NCBI GenBank assembly: GCA_963576565.1
Contig: OY755045.1
Span: 10,415,977 to 10,479,976 of the forward strand
Length of the DNA: 64,000 bases
Source: Aspidapion aeneum
Taxonomy: Eukaryota > Arthropoda > Insecta > Coleoptera > Brentidae
Direction: 5' to 3'
Below are positions 37,335 through 48,700 of the stretch, piece after piece (position 1 is the first letter of the stretch; each line of letters starts with the position of its first letter). The notes under the pieces are model-generated. The model was not told where the DNA came from. It ran no database searches and saw only the letters and a list, made by a program, of their open reading frames with translations. Position numbers and translations under genes: made by a program.

Positions 37335-38033
37335 TTTGTTAATTGGTTAAACTTCTAAGGGTTCATTTATAAATAAATTAAATTTGTTTTATAGCTTGTC
37401 AAGTGTATTTTAAATTTATTTTAGGTGTCTGTTTTTCACTTTATTAAAAACTAGACTTGTTCATTATTCAAAATTTTTCAAATTCTTTTTAAAAATTAAA
37501 AAACATTGAAAGCAAGTTTTTTAGAAAAATGTTTACTTTTTAGTCAAATTTGTGGGGTTAGGTTATCTATCACAAGGAATGGAAAAAAACTGGTTGGTTG
37601 CTTGGTAGGTATTTTGCTGTCACGGTGGATACCGTGTTTTACTGTGGCCATGGGGAACTGAAGGGCTAAAGTTCAGAATACGATTTTTAATAGAAACCTC
37701 GTTGATTGATAGCTATCAAACAACGATAGAAATTTGGAATCGTTTCAACTTTTGTAACGATCATTATCTGCCTTTGCTTTGGAAACTACTAAAGTTGGCT
37801 ATTTCGGGTCACAAAAATATTCGCGCGACGCAAATAAACTTATCTGCATTTTATATATAATATGTGGACAGCCCCATACCATAAATGGTCGGTGACCTGA
37901 CATGTGCAAACGAACCGATTTTTTATCTTTCACTGACGTATTATAACCTTAAAATTTTACAAAAAGTAAACAATGTTTTTTAAATCAAAACATGAAGAAA
38001 AATGTGTAGTAACATTTTTATAAACACAAGAAA
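37335..38033. promoter_or_regulatory. Divergent intergenic region between MPPED and EXT2
   Basis: The 699 bp between the two start codons must contain both 5' UTRs and promoters unless distant 5' exons exist. A more balanced-composition patch lies at about 37560-37880. No TATA box is placed convincingly. A shared bidirectional promoter is an inference from spacing. Confidence 0.45.
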
Positions 38034-40184
38034 ATGGTTAAAAAAATGAAACAAAAACTATTTGCCAAAGTGCACAATTCAGTGTACAAGTTTACAAAGA
38101 CAGCTTCTTATCAATACAAAAGATTCTTCTGTGTATTGTTATTGATTTTGGTTCTAATTACGATTAGTTTGCCATTTATTAACTTTTTCCCTGGTGATTC
38201 TTCAAAACACTATGAGAAAATTAACCTTAATGATCTTAATAATGTTCCAACAAAAAGATTAATAAAGTCAAATGATGTTAAACCAACAAATGTAAAATGT
38301 ACTCACTGGAGTTGTTTTAATGTTTATAATTGTGGTCATTCCGCAACTGACAAACTTTCAATCTATGTATATCCTATAAAAAGGTACGTAGATGAAAATG
38401 GAATTCCACAGTCAAAAGATTTGATTTCAAAGCAGTTTTATATTATTTTGTCAGCCATAATTAATTCAAAATATTACACACCAAACCCAGAAAGTGCTTG
38501 TCTATTTGTTCCATCCATTGACACACTCAATACAGAAAATATTGATAAAAATATTACCACCAGAGCTTTATGGTCTTTACCATTTTGGTCAGATGGAGAA
38601 AACCATTTGATATTTAATATTTTATCAGAAAAAACTCCAGAAACTGCACCTTTAAAGAATCTAGATCTGGGCAAAGCCTTAATTGCAGGAGCAGAGTTTG
38701 ATACTTTCGCATTAAGGCAAAAATATGACATATCAATTCCCTGTTTTAGTCCTGTTGCACATTTTGGTGAGCCTAGAGATACTCATGTTCATCGAACTTG
38801 GCTACTAATGTCTCCTCAAGTAAGACTTAACCAAATTTATTTAGACCAACTTCAGAAGATTAAGTATGAGAATGAAGACAAGGTTTTGGTTTTAGATGCT
38901 TGTCACCCTCATAAATATGGTTGCCGGTTTGATATATTTAAACAGAAGAAATATCATTATCCCAAAATTCTTCAACAATCTACTTTTTGTTTGATATTCA
39001 ATGGTAGGAGAACAAATCAGTTTGCTCTTCATGAAGCAATGGCAGCTAACTGTATTCCAGTGATTATCATTGATGGTCATGTGATGCCATTTGATAATAT
39101 CATAGATTGGAAGCGAATTGCAGTTTTTATAATGGAAGATCATTTAAATACTGTTATGAGTGTTGTTAATGGCATTTCTGACAAAAGAATTATACAAATG
39201 AGAAAATCATTGATGTATGTTTATAATAATTATTTTGCAACAATCGAAAAAGTAACATTAACAACACTGGATATCCTCCAAGAAAGAATTTACCCTCATA
39301 CTGCTAGAACTTATGATGATTTCAATTTAATCCCTACAGAGGGCACTCTAAATCCATTGTTTTATCCTAGCACAGCACCAAGGGCTCTAGGATTCACTGC
39401 TGTTATTCTGACATATGATAGAATTACAAGTTTATTTACTCTTATAGAGAGATTATCCAAAGTTCCAAGTTTGGTGAAAATTGTGGTTGTTTGGAATAAT
39501 CAAAAAAAGAGTCCTCCCCCACTATCTGAGTTTCCAAGAGTACTAAAACCAATAAGTGTCATCAGAACTAGAGCAAACAAATTATCAAATAGATTCTATC
39601 CTTACCGAGAAATAGAAACTGAAGCAATTTTACACATAGATGATGATATTGTAATGTTAACATCAGACGAAGTAGAATTTGCTTTTGAAGTTTGGAGAGA
39701 ATTCCCTGATAGAATAGTTGGATTTCCATCAAGAACCCATTTATGGAAAAATTTAACAAACACTTGGAAATATGAATCTGAATGGTTAAATGAAATATCT
39801 ATGGTCCTTACTGGAGCTGCCTTTTTACACAAGTATTGGAGTTTTTTGTACACTACTAAATTACCTGCAGATATCAAAGATTGGGTTGATAAAAACATGA
39901 ATTGTGAAGACATTGCTATGAACTTTTTAGTGGCAAATATGACTAATAAGCCCCCAATTAAGGTGACACCAAGAAAAAAGTTTAAATGCCCAGAATGTAC
40001 AAATACAGAAATGTTATCAGCCGATTTGGGTCACATGGTTGCCAGATCTCAATGTGTCGATCGGTTTGCAAAAAGTTTTGGATGTATGCCTCTTAAAAGT
40101 GTTGAGTTTAGGGCTGATCCTGTACTCTTTAAGGATGCATTTCCAGAGAAACTCAAGAGATTTAATAATATTGGTAGTTTGTAA
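38034..40184 (+). CDS. EXT2: Exostosin-2 (heparan sulfate co-polymerase), single exon
   Basis: EXT2 forms a Golgi complex with EXT1 that extends the heparan-sulfate chain with alternating GlcA and GlcNAc; the Drosophila orthologue is sister of tout-velu (sotv). The 716-aa length matches the usual ~717. The protein is type II: a basic cytosolic tail, then a signal anchor at about residues 31-52 (FFCVLLLILVLITISLPFIN). The exostosin/GT47 domain covers about 106-385, opening with DKLSIYVYPI, followed by SACLFVPSID. The GT64 domain is about 452-700, with [16 protein letters not shown] and the DDD metal/UDP-sugar motif at 536-538 ([10 protein letters not shown]), then [11 protein letters not shown]. 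The ATG lies in AAAATGG, a good context. It lacks introns although animal EXT2 genes usually have several. Its 3' third is duplicated immediately downstream. Confidence 0.95.
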   Translation: MVKKMKQKLFAKVHNSVYKFTKTASYQYKRFFCVLLLILVLITISLPFINFFPGDSSKHYEKINLNDLNNVPTKRLIKSNDVKPTNVKCTHWSCFNVYNCGHSATDKLSIYVYPIKRYVDENGIPQSKDLISKQFYIILSAIINSKYYTPNPESACLFVPSIDTLNTENIDKNITTRALWSLPFWSDGENHLIFNILSEKTPETAPLKNLDLGKALIAGAEFDTFALRQKYDISIPCFSPVAHFGEPRDTHVHRTWLLMSPQVRLNQIYLDQLQKIKYENEDKVLVLDACHPHKYGCRFDIFKQKKYHYPKILQQSTFCLIFNGRRTNQFALHEAMAANCIPVIIIDGHVMPFDNIIDWKRIAVFIMEDHLNTVMSVVNGISDKRIIQMRKSLMYVYNNYFATIEKVTLTTLDILQERIYPHTARTYDDFNLIPTEGTLNPLFYPSTAPRALGFTAVILTYDRITSLFTLIERLSKVPSLVKIVVVWNNQKKSPPPLSEFPRVLKPISVIRTRANKLSNRFYPYREIETEAILHIDDDIVMLTSDEVEFAFEVWREFPDRIVGFPSRTHLWKNLTNTWKYESEWLNEISMVLTGAAFLHKYWSFLYTTKLPADIKDWVDKNMNCEDIAMNFLVANMTNKPPIKVTPRKKFKCPECTNTEMLSADLGHMVARSQCVDRFAKSFGCMPLKSVEFRADPVLFKDAFPEKLKRFNNIGSL

Positions 40185-40210
40185 GTTATTGTTGTTGGAC
40201 TTCTTGTTGC

Positions 40211-41194
40211 ATTATTTTGCAACAATCAAAAAAGTAACATTAACAACACTGGATATCCTCCAAGAAAGGATTTACTCTCATACTGCTAGAACTTATGATG
40301 ATTTCAATTTAAGCCCTACAGAGTGAACTCTAAATCCATTGTTTTATCCTAGCACAGGACCAAGGGCTTTGGGATTCACTGCTGTTATTCTGACATATGA
40401 TAGAATTACAAGTTTGTTTACTCTTATAGAGAGATTGTCCAAAGTTCCAAGTTTGGTGAAAATTGTGGTTGTTTGGAATAATCCAAAAAAAAATCCTCCA
40501 CCACTATCTGAGTTTCCAAAAGTACCAAAACCAATAAGTGTCATTAGAACTAGAGCAAACAAATTGTCAAATAGATTCTATCCTTACAGAGAAATAGAAA
40601 CTGAAGCAATTTTACACATAGATGACGATATTGTGATGTTAACATCAGACGAAGTAGAATTTGCTTTTGAAGTTTGGAGAGAATTCCCTGATAGAATAGT
40701 TGGATTTCCATCAAGAACCCATTTATGGAAAAATTTAACAAACACTTGGAAATATGAATCTGAATAGTTAAATTAAATATCTATGGTCCTTACTGGAGCT
40801 GCCTTTTTACACAAATATTGGAGTTTTTTGTACACTACTAAATTACCTGCAGATATCAAAGATTGGGTTGATAAAAACATGAATTGTGAAGACATTGCTA
40901 TGAACTTTTTAGTGGCAAACATGACTAATAAGCCCCCAATTAAGGTGACACCAAGAAAAAAGTTTAAATGCCCAGAATGTACAAATACAGAAATGTTATC
41001 AGCAGATTTGGGTCACATGGTTGCCAGATCTCAATGTGTCGATCGGTTTGCAAAAAGTTTTGGATGTATGCCTCTTAAAAGTGTTGAGTTTAGGGCTGAT
41101 CCTGTACTCTTTAAGGATGCATTCCCAGAGAAACTCAAGAGATTTAATAATATTGGTAGTTTGTAAGTTATTGTTGTTGGACTTCTTGTTGCAT
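40211..41194 (+). pseudogene. Tandem partial copy of EXT2 (codons ~399-716) with two stop codons
   Basis: The block is collinear with 39229-40212 at a constant offset of 982 bp, so no net indels have occurred. It starts inside the GT47/GT64 linker and ends 28 bp past the stop codon. Identity is very high by eye. Two nonsense changes are present: GGC to TGA at 40324 and TGG to TAG at about 40767 (with a further GAA-to-TAA change at 40774). No promoter or start codon belongs to it. It therefore reads as a recent, untranslated tandem duplicate lying where the parental 3' UTR should be. Confidence 0.92.
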
Positions 41195-41416
41195 AAATAG
41201 TTAATCTATGGTGTTAAAGTGTAATACTTATAAATAATATCAAAAATTATTGAATAATTAAGCTGTAAATATCAAGTGTTGCAGTTTTAAAAGTGGAAGT
41301 TTACATCAGTTTCTAAATGATATACATATGTGTTAAAGGTTAGAGCCTTTTAAATACCCCTAATAGTTTTTATTATTATTATTAGATGTCTATGTAATTG
41401 CAATCATTGGTAATTG

Positions 41417-42292
41417 TACAGGGTGTCCCAAATTCGATGTTTTTGGTGGGTTTCAGGTATTTCTAGAGATACTGACCCCCCTTTGCAACGCTGAAATTTC
41501 AAGAGAAGCGTAAAACCGCATCTTGAAATAGCAAGCTGTTTTTAAGCTACGGGGTGTTTTTGAAAAGCCTGCATTTTGTTTTTGTGTAAAGAGCTTTTTT
41601 ATAGATCTTTTATTGAAGAATTGACAAATTTAAACAGTTTGTATCTAACTCTTTTAGTTTCTGAGATATTGCATAAAGTTGTTATTTTTCTTATGGAATT
41701 ACCCTCTTTTTATTCGATTTTATTTATTTATTATTTATTTATCACACTCAATATTTTATATTCTATTTTTTTTTATTCTTTTTATAAATATTTTTGTTTT
41801 TTTAAATATTTCTTGTTATTTTATAATTTAATTTGATGACTGGGTTGAAAATATTTTAAAATAATAAAATATAAATAATTATTGAAAAAAACAAAAATAT
41901 AAAAAACAACAAAAAAATTACAAAAATTATATATTATGTGACAAGTCATTCCAAAGGAAATTTTATGTTGATTTTGAAAATCGAATAAAAAAAGGGTCAT
42001 TTGATCTATAAGAACAATTATAACTAAGCAATATCTCAAAAACTAAAAAAGATATATAAAAACCGTTTACATCTGTCAATTCTTCAACAAGAAAATTACA
42101 ATAAAGCTTTTTACACGAAAACAAAATTTTCATAAATAAAAAAGTTATAGACCCCCTATCAAAATGCAGACTTTTCAAAAACACCCCCCATAGCTTAAAA
42201 ACAGATTGCTATATTAAGATGCGGTTTTAAAATTTAAGCATCTCTTAAAATTTAAGGCCCTGAAAATACCCAATTCGGAACACCCTGTACAT
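41417..42292. mobile_element. Foldback element, GTACAGGGTGTCCCAAATTCG type, copy 2 (complete)
   Basis: GTACAGGGTGTCCCAAATTC at the left mirrors CCAATTCGGAACACCCTGTAC at the right. The arms also share TTTTTAAGCTACGGGGTGTT and AGAATTGACAAATTTAAACA with their inverses. The whole 876 bp is an imperfect palindrome without coding sequence. It is downstream of the EXT2 duplicate. Confidence 0.75.
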
Positions 42293-42839
42293 ATGTGTTG
42301 TATATATATTTTTGATTAAGACTGTTATGTTTAAGTATTAAAAATAAAAATACATATAAAAACAAAATATTTTGGTTGATTTTTTTCAATTAAAGATAGT
42401 ATAATAAAAAAATCTTGCTGTTTTTTGGACATTGTATAGAGGGATCCCTTAAAGAGGAAAATAGAGGATAACTGGGTAAGGGGAGTCGTGGAGCTTATAG
42501 GGTAAATGGGCCAGTAGTCGGCCACCTAACAGTATTTCTCAAACAAAATAAATTTTAAAAAATCTATACTCAGGTGCAGTCCATCATAGCAATGTTTAGT
42601 TGTATAATCAAATATAATAGTTATTGCATAACTATTCCTAGGTAATGCCTGTGTGTTCTCTAGAACTCAAAAATAATCTAATTTAAAACTCAAAAATAAT
42701 CTAATTACAGAGATAAAAAATTTAAAAAGAAAAATATTAAAAATCTACAAGAATTCCTGTACTCGGTCACCAAAAATCTAAAGTCGGCCAATTATCAACT
42801 AGTAGTCGGCCTAGATATTTTATACTACATAGGTGGGTA
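42293..42839. other. Boundary DNA before the satellite block
   Basis: AT-rich sequence. Several AGTCGGCC words occur (about 42518, 42783 and 42803). No ORF or splice-supported exon is seen. Confidence 0.45.
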
Positions 42840-43705
42840 ATAACTTTGAAAATTCATATTTTACAAACTATACAGTTTATCAAAAACAGCACCGAGTTGC
42901 AGCATTGTGGCGACATACAGATACGAAAAAACCACAGAGTGAGTTGAGATTCCAAAAAACGTCATTTAGCGATTTTTACTGTAGGGAAACCCATAAGACC
43001 AAAATGGCAAAACTTTGAAAATTCATATTTTACAAACTATACAGTTTATCAAAAAAAGCACCGAGTTGCAGTATTGTGGCATCATACAGATACGAAAAAA
43101 TCACTGAATGAGTTGAGATTCCAAAAAACGTCATTTAGCGATTTTTAGTATAGGAAAACCCATAAGACCAAAATGGCAAAACTTTAAACATTCATATTTT
43201 ACAAACTATACAGTTTATCAAAAAAAGCACCGAGTTGCAGTATTGTGGCGTCATACAGATACGAAAAAACCACTGAGTGAGTTGAGATTCCAAAAAACGT
43301 CATTTAGCGATTTTTAGTATAGGGAAACCCATAAGACCAAAATGGCAAAACTTTGAAAATTCATATTTTACAAACTATACAGTTTATCAAAAAAAGCACC
43401 GAGTTGCAGTATTGTGGCGTCATACAGATACGAAAAAACCACTGAGTGAGTTGAGATTCCAAAAAACGTCATTTAGCTCTTTTTAGTATAGGGAAACCCA
43501 TAAGACCAAAATGGCAAAACTTTGAAAATTCATATTTTACAAACTATATAGTTTCAAAAAAAGCACCGAGTTGCAGTATTGTGGCGTCATACAGATACGA
43601 AAAAACCACTGAGTGAGTTGAGATTCCAAAAAACGTCATTTAGCGATTTTTAGTATAGGGAAACCCTTAAGACCAAAATGGCAAAACTTTGAAAATTCAT
43701 ATTTT
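42840..43705 (+). repeat. Tandem array of a 169-bp unit (~5 copies)
   Basis: CAAAACTTTGAAAATTCATA or its variants recur with their key base at 42848, 43017, 43186, 43355, 43524 and 43691 (period 169, last 167). Each unit also has GCACCGAGTTGCAG(T/C)ATTGTGG and CCATAAGACCAAAATGGC. The units are highly similar. The last one breaks off into the 503-bp array at about 43705. Confidence 0.93.
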
Positions 43706-45719
43706 TACAAAGAAGCTATGGAATCCCTAATACTAACCTGAAAATATTATAGTTGCAGATGTAATAGTTTTCGAGAAAAATAAAAGCAAAAGTTGTAAAT
43801 TTTCAAAAAATTAAGAATTTTGTCAAAAAACTTAACTTTTTTGCTATTGGATTTTGGTCAAAACAAATATTATATTTTAATTGCTTACCATACAAAATAT
43901 TAGAAATGACCTCCAAAGTTGATCTAAAGGTTAGCGTTTGTAAGAAAAAAATAAAAGTTTAAAATGCCAAAATTCAAAACCGAAGTGACTTTGGCGACCT
44001 GTCTCGGCGTTATTATAAACACTTGTTCGCTAACTTTTATATTGATATGTAGAGAGCTTCGAGAGGTTTAATTTAATGTATTACAATATATATTTTTACA
44101 AAGTTAACTATTTTAAAAAATTAAAAAACTGAACTTTTTGGGTACCCATTGGGTCAGGAAAATTTTCATCAAAATTTTCAAAATAAAATTTTTCATTTTA
44201 CTGTGCTACAAAGAAGAAATGGAATCCCTAATACTAACCTGAAAATATTATAGTTGCAGATGTAATAGTTTTCGAGAAAAATAAAAGCAAAAGTTGTAAA
44301 TTTTCAAAAAATTAAGAATTTTGTCAAGAAAAAGTTAACTTTTTTGCTATTGGATTTTGATCAAAACAATTATTATATTTTAATTGCTTACCCTACAAAA
44401 TATTAAAAATGACCTTCAAAGTTGATCTAAATGTTAGTGTTTGTAAGAAAAAAATAAAAGTTGAAAATGCCAAAATTCAAAACCGAAGTGACTTTGGCGA
44501 CCTGTCTCGGCGTTATTTAAACACTTGTTCACTAACTTTTATATTGTTATGTACAGAGCTTCGAGAGGTTTAATTTAATGTATTATAATATATCTTTTTA
44601 CAAAGTTAACTATTTTAAAAAATTAAAAAACTGAACTTTTTGGGTACCCATTGGGTCAGGAAAATTTTCATCAAAATTTTCAAAATAAAATTTTTCTTTT
44701 TACTGTGCTACAAAGAAGCTATGGAAACCCTAATACTAACCTGAAAATATTATAGTTGCAGATGTAATAGTTTTCGAGAAAAATAAAAGCAAAAGTTGTA
44801 AATTTTCAAAAAATTAAGAATTTTGTCAAAAAAAAGTTAACTTTTTTGCTATTGGATTTTGGTCAAAACAAATATTATATTTTAATTACTTACCCTACAA
44901 AATATTAAAAATGACCTCCAAAGTTGATCTAAATGTTAGTGTTTGTAAGAAAAAAGTAAAAGTTTAAAATGCCAAAATTCAAAACTGAAGTGACTTTGGC
45001 GACCTGTCTCGGCGTTATTATAAACACTTGTTCGCTAACTTTTATATTGATATGTAGAGAGCTTCGAGAGGTTTAATTTAATGTATTATAATATATATTT
45101 TTACAAAGTTAACTATTTTAAAAAATTAAAAAACTGAACTTTTTGGGTACCCATTGGGTCAGGAAAATTTTCATCAAAATTTTCAAAATAAAATTTTTCT
45201 TTTTACTGTGCTACAAAGAAGCAATGGAATCCCTAATACTAACCTGAAAATATTATAGTTGCAGATGTAATAGTTTTCGAGAAAAATAAAAGCAAAAGTT
45301 GTAAATTTTCAAAAAATTAAGAATTTTGTCAAAAAAAAGTTAACTTTTTTGCTATTGGATTTTGATCAAAACAATTATTATATTTTAATTGCTTACCCTA
45401 CAAAATATTAAAAATGACCTCCAAAGTTGATCTAAATGTTAGTGTTTGTAAGAAAAAAATAAAAGTTTAAAATGCCAAAATTCAAAACTGAAGTGACTTT
45501 GGCGACCTGTCTCGGCGTTATTATAAACACTTGTTCGCTAACTTTTATATTGATATGTAGAGAGCTTCGAGAGGTTTAATTTAATGTATTATAATATATA
45601 TTTTTACGAAGTTAACTATTTTAAAAAATTAAAAAACTGAACTTTTTGGGTACCCATTGGGTCAGGAAAATTTTCATCAAAATTTTCAAAATAAAATTTT
45701 TCTTTTTACTGTGCTACAA

Positions 45720-48700
45720 AGAAGCAATGGAATCCCTAATACTAACCTGAAAATATTATAGTTGCAGATGTAATAGTTTTCGAGAAAAATAAAAGCAAAA
45801 GTTGTAAATTTTCAAAAAATTAAGAATTTTGTCAAAAAAAAGTTAACTTTTTTGCTATTGGATTTTGATCAAAACAATTATTATATTTTAATTGCTTACC
45901 CTACAAAATATTAAAAATGACCTCCAAAGTTGATCTAAATGTTAGTGTTTGTAAGAAAAAAATAAAAGTTTAAAATGCCAAAATTCAAAACTGAAGTGAC
46001 TTTGGCGACCTGTCTCGGCGTTATTATAAACACTTGTTCGCTAACTTTTATATTGATATGTAGAGAGCTTCGAGAGGTTTAATTTAATGTATTATAATAT
46101 ATATTTTTACAAAGTTAACTATTTTAAAAAATTAAAAAACTGAACTTTTTGGGTACCCATTGGGTCAGGAAAATTTTCATCAAAATGTTCAAAATAAATT
46201 TTTTCTTTTTACTGTGCTATAAAGAAGCTATCGAATCCCTAATACTAACCTGAAAATATTATAGTTGCAGATGTAATAGTTTTCGAGAAAAATAAAAGCA
46301 AAAGTTGTAAATTTTCAAAAAATTAAGAATTTTGTCAAAAAAAAGTTAACTTTTTTGCTATTGGATTTTGATCAAAACAATTATTATATTTTAATTGCTT
46401 ACCCTACAAAATATTAAAAATGACCTCCAAAGTTGATCTAAATGTTAGTGTTTGTAAGAAAAAAATAAAAGTTTAAAATGCCAAAATTCAAAACTGAAGT
46501 GACTTTGGCGACCTGTCTCGGCGTTATTATAAACACTTGTTCGCTAACTTTTATATTGATATGTAGAGAGCTTCGAGAGGTTTAATTTAATGTATTATAA
46601 TATATATTTTTACAAAGTTAACTATTTTAAAAAATTAAAAAACTGAACTTTTTGGGTACCCATTGGGTCAGGAAAATTTTCATCAAAATTTTCAAAATAA
46701 AATTTTTCTTTTTACTGTGCTACAAAGAAGCAATGGAATCCCTAATACTAACCTGAAAATATTATAGTTGCAGATGTAATAGTTTTCGAGAAAAATAAAA
46801 GCAAAAGTTGTAAATTTTCAAAAAATTAAGAATTTTGTCAAAAAAAAGTTAACTTTTTTGCTATTGGATTTTGATCAAAACAATTATTATATTTTAATTG
46901 CTTACCCTACAAAATATTAAAAATGACCTCCAAAGTTGATCTAAATGTTAGTGTTTGTAAGAAAAAAATAAAAGTTTAAAATGCCAAAATTCAAAACTGA
47001 AGTGACTTTGGCGACCTGTCTCGGCGTTATTATAAACACTTGTTCGCTAACTTTTATATTGATATGTAGAGAGCTTCGAGAGGTTTAATTTAATGTATTA
47101 TAATATATATTTTTACAAAGTTAACTATTTTAAAAAATTAAAAAACTGAACTTTTTGGGTACCCATTGGGTCAGGAAAATTTTCATCAAAATGTTCAAAA
47201 TAAATTTTTTCTTTTTACTGTGCTATAAAGAAGCTATCGAATCCCTAATACTAACCTGAAAATATTATAGTTGCAGATGTAATAGTTTTCGAGAAAAATA
47301 AAAGCAAAAGTTGTAAATTTTCAAAAAATTAAGAATTTTGTCAAAAAAAAGTTAACTTTTTTGCTATTGGATTTTGATCAAAACAATTATTATATTTTAA
47401 TTGCTTACCCTACAAAATATTAAAAATGACCTCCAAAGTTGATCTAAATGTTAGTGTTTGTAAGAAAAAAATAAAAGTTTAAAATGCCAAAATTCAAAAC
47501 TGAAGTGACTTTGGCGACCTGTCTCGGCGTTATTATAAACACTTGTTCGCTAACTTTTATATTGATATGTAGAGAGCTTCGAGAGGTTTAATTTAATGTA
47601 TTATAATATATATTTTTACGAAGTTAACTATTTTAAAAAATTAAAAAACTGAACTTTTTGGGTACCCATTGGGTCAGGAAAATTTTCATCAAAATTTTCA
47701 AAATAAAATTTTTCTTTTTACTGTGCTACAAAGAAGCAATGGAATCCCTAATACTAACCTGAAAATATTATAGTTGCAGATGTAATAGTTTTCGAGAAAA
47801 ATAAAAGCAAAAGTTGTAAATTTTCAAAAAATTAAGAATTTTGTCAAAAAAAAGTTAACTTTTTTGCTATTGGATTTTGATCAAAACAATTATTATATTT
47901 TAATTGCTTACCCTACAAAATATTAAAAATGACCTCCAAAGTTGATCTAAATGTTAGTGTTTGTAAGAAAAAAATAAAAGTTTAAAATGCCAAAATTCAA
48001 AACTGAAGTGACTTTGGCGACCTGTCTCGGCGTTATTATAAACACTTGTTCGCTAACTTTTATATTGATATGTAGAGAGCTTCGAGAGGTTTAATTTAAT
48101 GTATTATAATATATATTTTTACAAAGTTAACTATTTTAAAAAATTAAAAAACTGAACTTTTTGGGTACCCATTGGGTCAGGAAAATTTTCATCAAAATGT
48201 TCAAAATAAATTTTTTCTTTTTACTGTGCTATAAAGAAGCTATCGAATCCCTAATACTAACCTGAAAATATTATAGTTGCAGATGTAATAGTTTTCGAGA
48301 AAAATAAAAGCAAAAGTTGTAAATTTTCAAAAAATTAAGAATTTTGTCAAAAAAAAGTTAACTTTTTTGCTATTGGATTTTGATCAAAACAATTATTATA
48401 TTTTAATTGCTTACCCTACAAAATATTAAAAATGACCTCCAAAGTTGATCTAAATGTTAGTGTTTGTAAGAAAAAAATAAAAGTTTAAAATGCCAAAATT
48501 CAAAACTGAAGTGACTTTGGCGACCTGTCTCGGCGTTATTATAAACACTTGTTCGCTAACTTTTATATTGATATGTAGAGAGCTTCGAGAGGTTTAATTT
48601 AATGTATTATAATATATATTTTTACGAAGTTAACTATTTTAAAAAATTAAAAAACTGAACTTTTTGGGTACCCATTGGGTCAGGAAAATTTTCATCAAAA

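Noticed and set aside
40339..41166. A second functional EXT2-like gene
   Set aside because: It is a partial copy with stop codons at 40324 and about 40767 and has no N-terminal half, start or promoter.
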